Positions 8,695-18,654 are shown, numbered from the stretch's first letter. The stretch is 64,000 nt of DNA from an uncultured Mucilaginibacter sp. (GCF_913773635.1 NZ_CAJYGQ010000005.1:62001-126000), one strand, 5' to 3'. Notes: generated by a model from the sequence alone, not told the origin. A program made the numbers and translations.

Positions 8695-11421
8695 ATGTCA
8701 GAAAGTTTAGACACCAACGAACACGAAGAAAACGCATCGCAGGTAAATGGCGAAACCATGCATAATGTAATACCGCTCGACGGGCTTTACGAAAACTGGT
8801 TTTTAGATTATGCTTCGTATGTAATACTTGATCGTGCCGTTCCGCATATACATGATGGCTTAAAGCCTGTGCAACGCCGCATTTTGCACTCACTTAAGGA
8901 AATGGACGACGGCCGCTTTAACAAAGCAGCCAATGTTATAGGTAATACCATGAAATATCACCCTCATGGCGATGCATCTATTGGTGATGCCATGGTACAA
9001 ATAGGGCAAAAAAATCTTTTGATTGATTGCCAGGGTAACTGGGGCGATCCTATAACAGGTGATTCGGCTGCGGCACCGCGTTATATTGAGGCAAGATTGA
9101 CAAAGTTTGCCCTTGAAGTTGTATTTAATCCTGATACAACCGAATGGCAGGCAAGCTACGATGGCCGTAACCGCGAGCCTATTACTTTGCCTGTAAAGTT
9201 TCCGTTATTGCTGGCGCAGGGTGCTGATGGTATTGCAGTAGGCTTAGCTACCAAAATATTACCGCATAACTTTGTAGAACTTATTGATGCTGCCGTTGAA
9301 GCCTTGAAGGGTAACCGGCCAAATTTACTGCCCGATTTTTTAACAGGCGGTATGGCTGATGCCACCAATTATAATGAAGGGCAGCGCGGCGGCAAAGTAC
9401 GCGTGAGAGCCAAAATTATTGAAAAGGATAAGAAAACGCTGTTAATTACCGAGGTTCCTTACAGTACAACCACCGGTGGATTAATTGACAGTATAATTTC
9501 GGCTAATGATAAGGGCAAGATTAAAATCAAGAAAATTGAAGATAACACTGCTCAAAATGTTGAGATTGTGGTGCACCTTGCACCTGGAATATCGCCCGAT
9601 GTAACTATTGATGCACTATACGCCTTCACCGATTGCGAGGTATCAATATCGCCCAATACCTGTATAATACTGGATGATAAGCCACACTTTATGAGTGTGA
9701 ACGATGTGCTTATTCACAGTGCCAATCATACCAAAGCCCTGCTTAAGCTTGAGCTTGAAATAAGACTCAATGAATTAAAGGAGAAAATATTCTTTAGCTC
9801 ATTGCTCAAAATATTCATTCAGGAGGGTATGTACAAAAATCCTGATTATGAAAGCTCAGGTAATTTTGATACTGTAGTTGAAGTATTAAACCGCTTGTTT
9901 GAGCCGTTCTTTCCGCAATTTTACCGCACTATACTTCCGGAAGATTATAAAAAGCTTATTGATAAACCAATGAGCAGCATTACCCGCTTTGACGTAAAAA
10001 AGGCCGATGAGCAAATGAAGGCGCTGGAGGCCGAAATTAAGGATGTTAATTACAACCTGAAGCACCTGACCGATTATGCTATAGCCTGGTTTACCAAACT
10101 CAAAGAGAAATACGGTAAAGACCGTGGCCGTAAAACCGAACTTCGCACCTTTGATAAGGTTGAGGCTGCACAAGTGGCTCTTGCCAACGTAAAACTTTAC
10201 GTTAACAAGCAAGACGGATTTATAGGCTCGGGCATTAAGCGTGATGAGAATGTAGAGTTTGTTTGCGACTGTTCAGATATAGATGAAGTTATCGTATTCA
10301 GAGAAGATGGTAAATGCATCATTACTAAAATGCAGGATAAGGCCTTTGTAGGCAAAAATATTATTCATGTAGCGGTGTTTAAAAAGAACGATGAACGCAC
10401 CGTATATAACATGATTTATAAGGACGGTGAAAGCGGCACCACTTACGTTAAACGTTTCTCGGTAGTAGGCGTAACGCGCGATAAGGAGTATGATTTAACA
10501 AAGGGTACCAAAGGAACGAAAGTATTATACTTTACAGCCAATCCAAACGGCGAGGCCGAGGTAGTTACCGTGCAGTTGAAGCCGCATAGTAAACTCAAAA
10601 AACTCCAGTTTGACCAGGACTTTGCCGAGATAGCTATTAAAGGCAGAGGATCAATGGGGAACCAGGTTACTAAGTACCCGGTTAAAAAAATCCTTTTAAA
10701 ATCAAAAGGTGTATCAACCCTGGCCGGGCGTAAAATTTGGTATGATGATATACTTAAACGTTTAAATGCCGACAGCCGTGGACGTTACCTGGGCGAGTTT
10801 GATGGTGAAGATAAGATATTGACCATCCTGTCAAACGGGGTATATGAGCTTACCAGCTTTGATCTTAACAACCATTTTGATGATAAGATGATGTTAATTG
10901 AAAAGTACGATGCCGAGAAGGTTTACTCAGTTATACATTACGATGGTAAGTCAAAAAACTACCTGGTTAAGCGCTTTGTGTTTGAAAACATAGTTATAGG
11001 TAAGCAAACCAGTTTCATAAGTGAAGAACCGGGCTCTAAGCTGGTTATTATATCAGGAGCGGCACAGGCTGTGGTTAAGGTTGAGCAGCTTAAAGGCAAA
11101 GCTCAAATGCCCGAACTGGCCGAATTAAACTTAACTGATTTGATTGATGTTAAGGGGATGAAAGCGATGGGTAATCGGCTTTCGGCGCATACTATACAAA
11201 CGGTAGAATTGATTGCCGAGCATGACGACGCTGAAGATGTACCCGACCCGGCGCCGGATTCAGTGGCCGATACACAAATTATTGCTGATGTAACCAACCC
11301 GGCCGAACCTAAACAGGTACCTGATTCCACACCTGAGCAGGCTGCAAAAAATGTAGGTTTTGAAATTACAAACCCCGACGACATTGATATAAACAATGGT
11401 CAGCAGGGATCATTATTTTAA
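8695..11421 (+). CDS. parC: DNA topoisomerase IV subunit A (ParC/GyrA family)
   Basis: Breakage-reunion subunit of a type IIA topoisomerase. In 908 residues it has the N-terminal winged-helix and tower region, with DGLKPVQRRIL at 54-64, the HPHGD quinolone-region motif at 89-93 and the catalytic tyrosine Y130 in AAPRY. A C-terminal beta-pinwheel follows (about 510-830), then an acidic Asp/Glu/Pro-rich tail. No clear GyrA box is seen, which supports ParC over GyrA. The partner parE is not adjacent, unlike the common parE-parC pairing. A promoter at 8591-8618 and a very strong terminator make it a monocistronic unit. Confidence 0.9.
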   Translation: MSESLDTNEHEENASQVNGETMHNVIPLDGLYENWFLDYASYVILDRAVPHIHDGLKPVQRRILHSLKEMDDGRFNKAANVIGNTMKYHPHGDASIGDAMVQIGQKNLLIDCQGNWGDPITGDSAAAPRYIEARLTKFALEVVFNPDTTEWQASYDGRNREPITLPVKFPLLLAQGADGIAVGLATKILPHNFVELIDAAVEALKGNRPNLLPDFLTGGMADATNYNEGQRGGKVRVRAKIIEKDKKTLLITEVPYSTTTGGLIDSIISANDKGKIKIKKIEDNTAQNVEIVVHLAPGISPDVTIDALYAFTDCEVSISPNTCIILDDKPHFMSVNDVLIHSANHTKALLKLELEIRLNELKEKIFFSSLLKIFIQEGMYKNPDYESSGNFDTVVEVLNRLFEPFFPQFYRTILPEDYKKLIDKPMSSITRFDVKKADEQMKALEAEIKDVNYNLKHLTDYAIAWFTKLKEKYGKDRGRKTELRTFDKVEAAQVALANVKLYVNKQDGFIGSGIKRDENVEFVCDCSDIDEVIVFREDGKCIITKMQDKAFVGKNIIHVAVFKKNDERTVYNMIYKDGESGTTYVKRFSVVGVTRDKEYDLTKGTKGTKVLYFTANPNGEAEVVTVQLKPHSKLKKLQFDQDFAEIAIKGRGSMGNQVTKYPVKKILLKSKGVSTLAGRKIWYDDILKRLNADSRGRYLGEFDGEDKILTILSNGVYELTSFDLNNHFDDKMMLIEKYDAEKVYSVIHYDGKSKNYLVKRFVFENIVIGKQTSFISEEPGSKLVIISGAAQAVVKVEQLKGKAQMPELAELNLTDLIDVKGMKAMGNRLSAHTIQTVELIAEHDDAEDVPDPAPDSVADTQIIADVTNPAEPKQVPDSTPEQAAKNVGFEITNPDDIDINNGQQGSLF

Positions 11422-11423
11422 TA

Positions 11424-11460
11424 AACAACAAAGGAGCCCATAAGGCTCCTTTGTTGTTTT
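11424..11460 (+). terminator. Terminator after parC
   Basis: A perfect 15-base-pair stem (arms at 11424-11438 and 11444-11458) with a five-base loop and a T-rich end. It begins right behind the parC stop. Confidence 0.9.
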
Positions 11461-11479
11461 AGAGTGATTGGTATACTGA

Positions 11480-11818
11480 TTATAAAATCAGGATAAGTAC
11501 TAAAATGATGATAATGATAGCACCTACTGAAAGATAGATACCACCGCTGGTAGCAGCAGCGTTAGCTTCTTTTTTAAGCTCTCTAAGCTCTTTTCTTAAC
11601 TCTTTGCGCTCAGTTTTGCTTAAGTCAGATTTGTCCATTGCTCTGATCTCGTCAACACGGGCTTTGATTTCTTCTACGCGTGCGTTTCTTTCTTCAACGC
11701 TTTTGTTTGCGTAGTACTCTTTGTAATTAACGCCAGCATCAGTGGTAGCTGCGTTTGATGTAAAAGCAACAAAGCTTAACATCAACGTTGTCATAAATAG
11801 ATAAATAATCTTTTTCAT
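11480..11818 (-). CDS. Small secreted coiled-coil protein with C-terminal membrane segment
   Basis: I do not recognise a named family. The 112 residues show a signal peptide (about 1-23, ending SNA), then a charged Lys/Arg/Glu-rich helix (about 38-85, likely coiled coil), a short linker and a strongly hydrophobic C-terminal segment of about 20 residues (IIIIILVLILIL). This suggests an exported helix anchored in the inner membrane by its C-terminus. Similar small proteins are common in Sphingobacteriaceae. It is convergent with parC and stands alone. Confidence 0.7.
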   Translation of the reverse strand: MKKIIYLFMTTLMLSFVAFTSNAATTDAGVNYKEYYANKSVEERNARVEEIKARVDEIRAMDKSDLSKTERKELRKELRELKKEANAAATSGGIYLSVGAIIIIILVLILIL

Positions 11819-11905
11819 ATGATTGTAGATTAATTGAATAATAAACAGATTACCTCCAACAGGTGCGGAATGTTTTAAAAATATTCAATTAACCTCAGGC
11901 TAACG

Positions 11906-12772
11906 TTAAATGCTGATGTAGTATGGCGACTCAAAAACATGTCCTTTTTCGAGTTTTTGTATAGCCGGTTTCAGGCTTATATCATTTGCCGGTACAACAT
12001 CATCGGCGTACCCAAGCCAGGGTTCAATGCAAACAAAATCGGCACCCGGTTTTGCCCAGATACCTAGGTGTTTATAATGCGGATACTCAACGGTGATTGA
12101 TTGATCAGACTTTGCAGATTTGATGGTAACCACCTTTGATTGTATGTTCTTAAATACAAGGGCATCGTTGTCAAAAAGGTTACGGGTTAGCGCTAATTTT
12201 TTACCTTCAAGTTTCACAGGAGTAGTTTCTCCGGTAAAATATCCCTCGGCCGATAATACATGCGAGTTAAGCTCTTCGGCAACCTCAAACTCAATGAAGT
12301 AGTCTTCGTAATTATCACCAGTGTAAAATGGTACATTAAATGCCGGGTGCGCACCCACCGAAAAGTAAATGGCTTTATCGTCAAGATTTATCACCTTGTA
12401 AGTGATTCGTAGCGCATTGTCAATAAGGTCATATAATATATGGAAAGCAAATTTGTAAGGGTACACCGCCAGTGTTTGTTCATTGCAATGCAGGACAAGA
12501 TCAGCATGGTGAGGGTTAGCTTCGGCAATGCTGAAATCAGATTGACGGGCAAACCCGTGTCTTGACAGATTATACGTTGTTCCGTTTACCCTTAACTCAT
12601 TATTAACTAAACCGCCAACTATAGGAAAAAGATTGGGGGCATGCCAGGGCCATATTTGCTCGTTAGCCTGCCATATCAGTTCAGTTTGTGATGCTTTGTT
12701 AATTAACGATATAAGCTGGCCACCCTTACTGCTAATTGAAGCTTTTAGGAATTCGTTTTCTATTGTTACCAT
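11906..12772 (-). CDS. Aldose 1-epimerase family protein (LacX-like)
   Basis: Galactose-mutarotase-fold protein of 288 residues with no signal peptide, so cytosolic. Family features include an RHGFAR segment near residue 78, the SVGAHPAFN motif near 146 with its conserved histidine, and a C-terminal CIEPWLGYADD that carries the catalytic-type glutamate. Such enzymes interconvert alpha and beta anomers of aldoses; the LacX-like subgroup has no firmly known sugar. It is followed by no obvious terminator and lies 68 bases from the acid phosphatase gene on the same strand, so the two may be separate units. Confidence 0.86.
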   Translation of the reverse strand: MVTIENEFLKASISSKGGQLISLINKASQTELIWQANEQIWPWHAPNLFPIVGGLVNNELRVNGTTYNLSRHGFARQSDFSIAEANPHHADLVLHCNEQTLAVYPYKFAFHILYDLIDNALRITYKVINLDDKAIYFSVGAHPAFNVPFYTGDNYEDYFIEFEVAEELNSHVLSAEGYFTGETTPVKLEGKKLALTRNLFDNDALVFKNIQSKVVTIKSAKSDQSITVEYPHYKHLGIWAKPGADFVCIEPWLGYADDVVPANDISLKPAIQKLEKGHVFESPYYISI

Positions 12773-12840
12773 AGGATGTTGATGATGATAACGCTAAGTT
12801 AAACATTTTCATCATCACCATCACTTATACGGTAGTTGGC

Positions 12841-13641
12841 TTATTTGTCGGTTATTAGCTTTGCTTTAATTATCGAATCTTTTTGTGCGGCTTTAAGCCC
12901 GTAATTGAAGTTGAACAGTGCGCCTTCCCAATCACCGTATGACGGGTTGGGCAGTATGATATATTTGTTTCCGAACTTTCCCGAAAGCTTAGCAGTAACG
13001 TCGTTGCGCTTTTGCTCGGTGGGGTGGTTATCGTATAACGCATCAAAGTCGGGCAAATTGTCGCCGCATAAAAGCACGATATCATAGCCCTTGAGTACAT
13101 CCAATCGTCTTGGCTCCTTGCTCGATGTGCCAGCTTTAAGGACTACATGCTCGTTGTCAGCAAAAGGCATGTTAAACTTCTGAAGATTTTTGACTGTGCC
13201 CGCCCGCTCATCTTCATCGCGGTTGGTTATATAAAATATGGCAACGCCCTTGCTTGCTGCATATTTGAAAAATGCCGGAGCTCCGGCAACGGTATCGCAC
13301 GCAGCTTTAGCGGTCCATTGTTTCCAAGTAGCTGGGTCATATTCCAAGTTCTTTATAGCGCGTGATGCATCATAAGGGCTATTGTCAAGCACAGTTTCAT
13401 CAATGTCGGTTACTATGGCTAATGGTTTATTGTTTTTTTTAGCCAGCGCTTCATCAAGCCTGAGTTTGGCCAGGTTGTAGGCTTGAAAGCATAGCGCCTT
13501 ATACTCGGCCGACCGCTGCTGCCATAAAGATGACCAAACCTTACTATTGTTTGTAACAGATGTTTGCTGCACTGCTTGTTTGGTTGTCGTGCAAGAGGCC
13601 AACACAATGCCAAGCATGCCAATAAAGAATTTCTTACTCAT
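12841..13641 (-). CDS. 5'-nucleotidase, lipoprotein e(P4) family (HAD class C acid phosphatase)
   Basis: Lipid-anchored periplasmic or outer-membrane phosphatase that releases phosphate from nucleotides, known in e(P4) for NAD and NMN use. From the ATG at 13641 there is a signal peptide with lipobox LASC (C17). The HAD nucleophile motif is TDIDET (D79 and D81), and the later acidic motif lies in LLCGDNLPDF. An alternative GTG start at 13647 adds only two residues. A TAnnTTTG box (13662-13669) lies 20 bases upstream of the ATG. The length of 266 residues fits the family. Confidence 0.88.
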   Translation of the reverse strand: MSKKFFIGMLGIVLASCTTTKQAVQQTSVTNNSKVWSSLWQQRSAEYKALCFQAYNLAKLRLDEALAKKNNKPLAIVTDIDETVLDNSPYDASRAIKNLEYDPATWKQWTAKAACDTVAGAPAFFKYAASKGVAIFYITNRDEDERAGTVKNLQKFNMPFADNEHVVLKAGTSSKEPRRLDVLKGYDIVLLCGDNLPDFDALYDNHPTEQKRNDVTAKLSGKFGNKYIILPNPSYGDWEGALFNFNYGLKAAQKDSIIKAKLITDK

Positions 13642-13661
13642 GAGCACTTTGCTTTAAAGCG

Positions 13662-13669
13662 CAAAGTTA
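13662..13669 (-). promoter_or_regulatory. Candidate -7 promoter box for the e(P4)-type phosphatase
   Basis: TAACTTTG on the minus strand fits TAnnTTTG and lies 20 bases before the preferred ATG. No -33 box is evident. Confidence 0.4.
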
Positions 13670-13755
13670 TAGGATACTTTTAATAAGTATAGTAGTGCAC
13701 CCATCTGATTAAAAAGCTTACCGTAATAATTACATGATTAGATTCCCCACCTCCT

Positions 13756-14301
13756 TCAAACAGCTCCAGCCTTAACCTTTTCAGTAAACTTCCGAGCAAA
13801 TTTGTTGAGCTTAGGTTGTATTACAAAGGTGCAGTATGGCTTGTATGTATTGTTATTGAAATAATTTTGATGGTATGATTCGGCAGTGTAAAGTGTACCA
13901 ACCGGACTAATTTCAGTTGCTATTGGGTTGCTGTAAATACCTTCATTTGTAAGTTGCGCAACCATCTCTTTGGCTTGTTGCTCTTGCTCCTTATTATGGT
14001 AGTAAATAACCGAACGGTATTGTGTTCCCACATCATTTCCTTGCCGGTTCGGGGTTGTGGCGTCGTGTGTCTCAAAAAAAACAAAGAGTAAATCATTATA
14101 ACTTACTTCATCTGCATCAAATTCAACTTCAACAACCTCGGCGTGTCCTGTTTTTCCACCACAAATTTGCTCATAAGTAGGGTTTTCTACTTCTCCGCCC
14201 ATATAGCCCGAAACTACCGACCTCACACCTTTAATTATCTGAAATATAGCTTCAGTACACCAAAAACAGCCTCCGCCAAATGTTGCCTTTTGTAAGTTCA
14301 T
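13756..14301 (-). CDS. msrA: Peptide methionine sulfoxide reductase A
   Basis: Thioredoxin-linked repair enzyme that reduces S-methionine sulfoxide in proteins. The 181-residue cytosolic protein starts almost directly with the catalytic GGGCFWC motif (nucleophile C12). It also carries the family segments SGYMGG, GHAEVVEVEFD and the later QYRSVIYYH and YHQNYF substrate pocket. No MsrB domain is fused. It is divergent from the NlpC/P60 lipoprotein gene with a 179-base spacer. Confidence 0.96.
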   Translation of the reverse strand: MNLQKATFGGGCFWCTEAIFQIIKGVRSVVSGYMGGEVENPTYEQICGGKTGHAEVVEVEFDADEVSYNDLLFVFFETHDATTPNRQGNDVGTQYRSVIYYHNKEQEQQAKEMVAQLTNEGIYSNPIATEISPVGTLYTAESYHQNYFNNNTYKPYCTFVIQPKLNKFARKFTEKVKAGAV

Positions 14302-14480
14302 GCCGTGGCAATGCTAAAAGCATGCCACTGGTGACATTTTTGTAATTGTGGGTTAAATAATGTGAGTGATTCGAAATTGATCTATGATAGACATGTCCAC
14401 AATTCACACCATATTAAATGGCCGAATTTATAATAGCTGTTATGGCTCTAACTTTTTAACTTCAAACGTGTTAGCTAAAA

Positions 14481-15050
14481 ATGCCGATCGTTTACAAAAC
14501 TTATTTATTTGCAGCTGTAATACTGTTTTACTCTTGCGGTCAAAACAATACTTTGCAAGAAAATTACATTCCAAAAGATAACGAACCTGCTGTAAAACCC
14601 ATTATAGTCGACGATCGACAGCCCAAGGTTACTATTAACACAGGTACTACCAAGCCTGCTGAGCTAATAGCCTATGCAAAAACTCTGATAGGGATTCCAT
14701 ATAAGTATGGTTCGCTTAAACCTGATGAGGGATTTGATTGCTCAGGTTTTATTACTTATGTATTTAACCATTTCAATATAGCAGTTCCACGGTCGTCAGT
14801 TGATTTTACCTACGTAAATCAGGAGATATCTATAAGCCAGGCTAAACCCGGTGATTTGATATTGTTTACCGGCACCGATAGTACAAAGCGGGTGGTAGGC
14901 CATATGGGTATTCTTACTCAAACCGGTGCTGAACCTATATTTATTCATTCAACATCGGGCAAGGCTAACGGCGTTACCGAAACACCTTTAAATTCATATT
15001 ACCAGGGCAGGTATGTTAAGACACTTCGCATTTTTAAGAAAGATTATTAA
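14481..15050 (+). CDS. NlpC/P60 family cell-wall hydrolase lipoprotein
   Basis: Predicted peptidoglycan endopeptidase that cuts within stem peptides, anchored by lipid in the outer envelope. The 189 residues have a lipoprotein signal (lipobox ending at C19), a linker, and an NlpC/P60 domain (about 58-185). The catalytic cysteine is C87 in FDCSGF, the histidine H141 in GHMGI, and a third polar residue is probably H156 in IHSTSG. The length and the single domain match the Spr-like class. The strong terminator that follows separates it from the convergent aldo/keto reductase. Confidence 0.9.
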   Translation: MPIVYKTYLFAAVILFYSCGQNNTLQENYIPKDNEPAVKPIIVDDRQPKVTINTGTTKPAELIAYAKTLIGIPYKYGSLKPDEGFDCSGFITYVFNHFNIAVPRSSVDFTYVNQEISISQAKPGDLILFTGTDSTKRVVGHMGILTQTGAEPIFIHSTSGKANGVTETPLNSYYQGRYVKTLRIFKKDY

Positions 15051-15081
15051 TAATGCATAAACTGGCTACTATGGCCCATAT

Positions 15082-15124
15082 AAAAAAGCCCGCCTCAATA
15101 TGGATTTGAGGCGGGCTTTTTTTT
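15082..15124. terminator. Bidirectional terminator between convergent genes
   Basis: Long inverted repeat (AAAAAAGCCCGCCTCAA arm with its complement) with A and T runs at both ends. It just overlaps the last codon of the aldo/keto reductase gene. Confidence 0.9.
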
Positions 15125-16157
15125 ACTTGTAAAAGTTTGGCAACGGATTAAGCTTAGTATTTTGACGCTGATGCCAATATGGATAAACGGCAGGTATTTC
15201 GCTTGCTGCATCAAGTTTTTTTATTTGCTCAATGTTTAAGTTCCAACCTACAGCTTCGAGATTTTGCTTTAACTGTTCCTCGTTACGTGCACCAATAATA
15301 ATGTTAGCCACCGTAGGGCGTTGCAATACCCAGTTCAGCGCAACTTGCGCAACCGATTTTCCTGTTTCTTCTGCAACCTCGTCTAGTGCATCCACAATAG
15401 TATATAAGCGCTCCATGTTGGTTTCAGGACCATGTGAACCTCCCTGGCTGCGGCGGTTATCTTGCGGTATTGGCTGGCCACGACGGAACTTACCGCCCAA
15501 TTGGCCTGATGCCAACGGGCTCCAAACAATAGTGCTTACATTTTGATCAATACCCAAAGGCATTAATTCCCATTCAAACTCCCTGTCGAGCAAAGAATAG
15601 TAAGCCTGATGTGCTATGTACCGTGCCCAGCCATAACGTTCAGATACTGACAGTGACTTCATTAAATGCCAGCCCGAAAAGTTGGAGCAGGCAATATAAC
15701 GCACTTTGCCACTGGTTATCAAATCATCAAGGGCTTTCAGGGTCTCTTCAACCGGCGTGTTACCATCAAACCCATGCAGGTGGTATATATCTATATGATC
15801 TGTTTTTAAACGGCGTAGGCTTGCCTCGGCCTGCTCAAGCAAGTGGAAGCGAGACGAACCAAAATCATTAGGCCCCGATCCCATAGGAAAAGTAGCCTTA
15901 GTAGAAATAAGTACTTTGTTGCGTAGTCCTTCAAGTGCCTGACCTAAAATTTCTTCTGATACGCCATGCGAGTACACGTTTGCTGTGTCGAAAAAATTAA
16001 CACCTGCATCAAGGCAAAGGTTTATTAATTGCTTCGCTTCATTTAATTGGGTATTTCCCCAAGCTTTGAAAAACTCATTGCCACCGCCAAAGGTTGCTGT
16101 ACCAAAGCTTAAAACCGGTACATGTAAACCCGACGCACCTAATTGCCTGTATTCCAT
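15123..16157 (-). CDS. Aldo/keto reductase
   Basis: NADPH-dependent oxidoreductase of the AKR (beta/alpha)8 family, 344 residues, cytosolic. Visible features are GTATFGGG near the N-terminus, the catalytic-tetrad segment DTANVYSHGVSEE (Asp and Tyr, about 57-69), a lysine in STKATFP and the histidine in DIYHLHGFD. The C-terminal cofactor-binding stretch is ANIIIGARNEEQL. It resembles YajO/AKR12-type enzymes. The physiological substrate cannot be read from sequence. Monocistronic between the outer-membrane protein gene and a shared terminator. Confidence 0.92.
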   Translation of the reverse strand: MEYRQLGASGLHVPVLSFGTATFGGGNEFFKAWGNTQLNEAKQLINLCLDAGVNFFDTANVYSHGVSEEILGQALEGLRNKVLISTKATFPMGSGPNDFGSSRFHLLEQAEASLRRLKTDHIDIYHLHGFDGNTPVEETLKALDDLITSGKVRYIACSNFSGWHLMKSLSVSERYGWARYIAHQAYYSLLDREFEWELMPLGIDQNVSTIVWSPLASGQLGGKFRRGQPIPQDNRRSQGGSHGPETNMERLYTIVDALDEVAEETGKSVAQVALNWVLQRPTVANIIIGARNEEQLKQNLEAVGWNLNIEQIKKLDAASEIPAVYPYWHQRQNTKLNPLPNFYK

Positions 16158-16245
16158 AGTATGTAGTTTTGTTTTAATGGTGTCAAAGTAACACTATGTT
16201 TTTAAATATTTGTCAGGCATTTTTCAGTTATAATACAGGATTATG

Positions 16246-17481
16246 TCAATAAGCCTTAGTGAGCCTGTAACGCAATCCAAAATCAAAATGTCTTCCGGTA
16301 AGGAAAAATTGATCGTACAGCATAACCCAGTTAGAATACGTGAAGTTACCGTAAATGTCTAATCTCTTATTCAGCGTTACGCCCAATTGCAATGGGGTAG
16401 AAGTCCAGGAGCTTTGTAAGTTTTTAAGATCATTAAACTGGGATAAATTGCGCTTAAAAGTTATTTTGCTTGAGGTTCCGTAATTTAATGACAAACCAAC
16501 TCCTGCAAAAAGCCTGAAACGGTTACTGTTGATGATATTATACGTAATGTTTGGAATGGCAGAAAAGTAATAATGGTCAATTTTGTAGCTGTACTCATTG
16601 ATAATATTTGTTGCACCTACCTGTACCGTTTTGTTGAAACGTGGCTTTACACCTGTGAAAGCAAAATCTAATTTAAAGCGTAGGTTTTTAAGGATACGGT
16701 GATCAGAAAGTTCAATTCCCGCTAAAACACGTGGAAGGTAGGACCATGACGTTTCTCCGGCAAATACACTGTTGCCATATAAACCTGATTTTGCTGCGTT
16801 TAAGCTAACGCCGGCGTGTATGCCTACAACAAAGCTTTTCTCTTCAACTTTATTGTCTTTATTCATCAACTTAAGCACACGCGTAAGGCTGCTTGACGTA
16901 AATGTGGTATTATCAATAAGCGCCATAGTTTCAAGGTTGTTGCTATAGCGGTTTGCTGCGTTTTTAAGTGTTTGCTTATACATTTCGGCTGTTCGCACGG
17001 TACGGCTACCATCAATGTTAGCGTAGTACTGGTAATATATCAGCTCAGTTGCAGCGGTGTTGTTTTCGGTTAAAAAGTAACGGTGTTTTGTTGCATCCTC
17101 TTGTTCGGCTAAACCAACGTTGTCTCCAATATAAGTTACTTTTAAAAATATTTGCTGCTGTTGTGTAGTGGTATCTATTGCGGGCGATATATCCGGAAAT
17201 TTGTTTTTATCCATTGATACTTTGCCCGAGTAAGTAATAAAAGTGGCAGCGTTAAGCACGTTGATCGCTTTAACATCGGTAGTGGTGTAAACAACCGGCG
17301 TTTTCTGATCGGGGTTAGCTTTAAATTCAAAATACTTTGGTGTTGAATTCTGCAAACGATAGTTAATGAGGCCTTTTAGTGTATCACCGTTGCTTTTAAC
17401 TACATAGCCCGGCAGGTATTTTGTCTGTGCAAAAATTGCTGATGGCAAAAGCATCAGTAACAGAAGTTTTATCCTGTTCAT
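16246..17481 (-). CDS. Outer-membrane beta-barrel type protein
   Basis: Exported protein of 411 residues with a signal peptide (about 1-18, ending IFAQ). The N-terminal half (20-200) begins with a KYLPGYVVKSNGDTLKGLI segment common in Bacteroidota envelope proteins. The C-terminal half (about 220-411) has alternating hydrophobic and polar strands and ends in an aromatic residue (LTKAY), typical of a small barrel in the outer membrane. No catalytic or transport motif is visible. I do not know its function; it has no evident operon partner. Confidence 0.72.
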   Translation of the reverse strand: MNRIKLLLLMLLPSAIFAQTKYLPGYVVKSNGDTLKGLINYRLQNSTPKYFEFKANPDQKTPVVYTTTDVKAINVLNAATFITYSGKVSMDKNKFPDISPAIDTTTQQQQIFLKVTYIGDNVGLAEQEDATKHRYFLTENNTAATELIYYQYYANIDGSRTVRTAEMYKQTLKNAANRYSNNLETMALIDNTTFTSSSLTRVLKLMNKDNKVEEKSFVVGIHAGVSLNAAKSGLYGNSVFAGETSWSYLPRVLAGIELSDHRILKNLRFKLDFAFTGVKPRFNKTVQVGATNIINEYSYKIDHYYFSAIPNITYNIINSNRFRLFAGVGLSLNYGTSSKITFKRNLSQFNDLKNLQSSWTSTPLQLGVTLNKRLDIYGNFTYSNWVMLYDQFFLTGRHFDFGLRYRLTKAY

Positions 17482-17551
17482 TTAAATGTTGTGATAAGTG
17501 TTTATGCGTACCAAGATATGATATTGCATCAACTATCATGGAAAGTATGGA

Positions 17552-17588
17552 AACAAAAAAAGCCACTCTGCACGCAGCAAGAGTGGCT
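17552..17588 (-). terminator. Terminator after recA
   Basis: AGCCACTCT and AGAGTGGCT arms with a ten-base loop, followed on the minus strand by a run of seven Ts. Confidence 0.85.
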
Positions 17589-17609
17589 AAATAAAAACTA
17601 TACTAAATC

Positions 17610-18629
17610 TTAATCTTCTTCAGGTGTAAATTCTTCACCCGAAACAACTTCCTTAATCTTGTTTTCCAGTTCTTCTGCAAGCTCAGGGTTGTCAATAATC
17701 AGTTGTTTAACGGCATCACGGCCTTGTCCTAAACGGCTGTCGCCGTAGCTAAACCATGAACCTGCTTTTTTAATAATGCTGTGCTCAACACCCAGGTCAA
17801 TAATTTCACCTGCTTTGGAAATACCTTCGCCAAACATGATATCAAATTCGGCTAGGCGGAATGGAGGAGCGACCTTGTTTTTAACGATCTTAACCTTTAC
17901 ACGGTTACCTGATACCTCATCGGTATCTTTAATTTGTGATATACGGCGTACATCCAAACGTACCGAAGCGTAAAATTTAAGGGCGTTACCACCGGTAGTA
18001 GTTTCCGGGTTACCAAACATAACGCCAATTTTATCGCGCAGCTGATTGATAAATATACAGCAGCAACCGGTTTTGCTAATGGTACCGGTAAGCTTACGCA
18101 AGGCTTGCGACATTAAGCGGGCCTGTAAACCCATTTTAGAGTCGCCCATTTCGCCTTCAATTTCACCTTTTGGTACAAGGGCCGCAACCGAGTCAATAAC
18201 TAATATATCAATAGCTCCTGAACGAATCAGGTTATCAGCAATTTCTAAAGCCTGCTCACCATTGTCTGGTTGAGAGATTAATAAATTTTCAACATCAACA
18301 CCCAGCTTTTGAGCATAAAAACGGTCAAAAGCGTGCTCAGCGTCAATAAATGCAGCAATGCCGCCTTTTTTCTGAGCCTCTGCAATAGCGTGTATGGCCA
18401 AAGTGGTTTTACCTGAAGATTCCGGACCGTAAATTTCGATTACACGGCCTTTTGGTAAACCGCCAACACCTAAAGCTAAATCAAGTGTTAATGAGCCTGT
18501 AGGTATTACTTCAATGGGTTCGATAACGGTATCGCCCAATTTCATAATGGTACCTTTACCGTATGATTTTTCCAGCTTATCTAATGTAAGCTGTAGTGCT
18601 TTTAATTTATCTGCGTTTACGTTACTCAT
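17610..18629 (-). CDS. recA: Recombinase RecA
   Basis: DNA-dependent ATPase that forms the strand-exchange filament and activates the SOS response. The 339-residue length is standard. Walker A is GPESSGKTT at 68-76. Walker B lies in [15 protein letters not shown], loop L1/L2 segments include [14 protein letters not shown] and NPETTTGG, and the acidic C-terminal tail ends EEFTPEED. Monocistronic, with a TAnnTTTG box 17 bases before the ATG and its own terminator. No LexA-type palindrome is apparent upstream. Confidence 0.98.
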   Translation of the reverse strand: MSNVNADKLKALQLTLDKLEKSYGKGTIMKLGDTVIEPIEVIPTGSLTLDLALGVGGLPKGRVIEIYGPESSGKTTLAIHAIAEAQKKGGIAAFIDAEHAFDRFYAQKLGVDVENLLISQPDNGEQALEIADNLIRSGAIDILVIDSVAALVPKGEIEGEMGDSKMGLQARLMSQALRKLTGTISKTGCCCIFINQLRDKIGVMFGNPETTTGGNALKFYASVRLDVRRISQIKDTDEVSGNRVKVKIVKNKVAPPFRLAEFDIMFGEGISKAGEIIDLGVEHSIIKKAGSWFSYGDSRLGQGRDAVKQLIIDNPELAEELENKIKEVVSGEEFTPEED

Positions 18630-18646
18630 CGTGTTTATATTGTATA

Positions 18647-18654
18647 CAAATATA
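18647..18654 (-). promoter_or_regulatory. -7 promoter box for recA
   Basis: TATATTTG on the minus strand, an exact TAnnTTTG match, ends 17 bases before the recA ATG. Confidence 0.5.
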
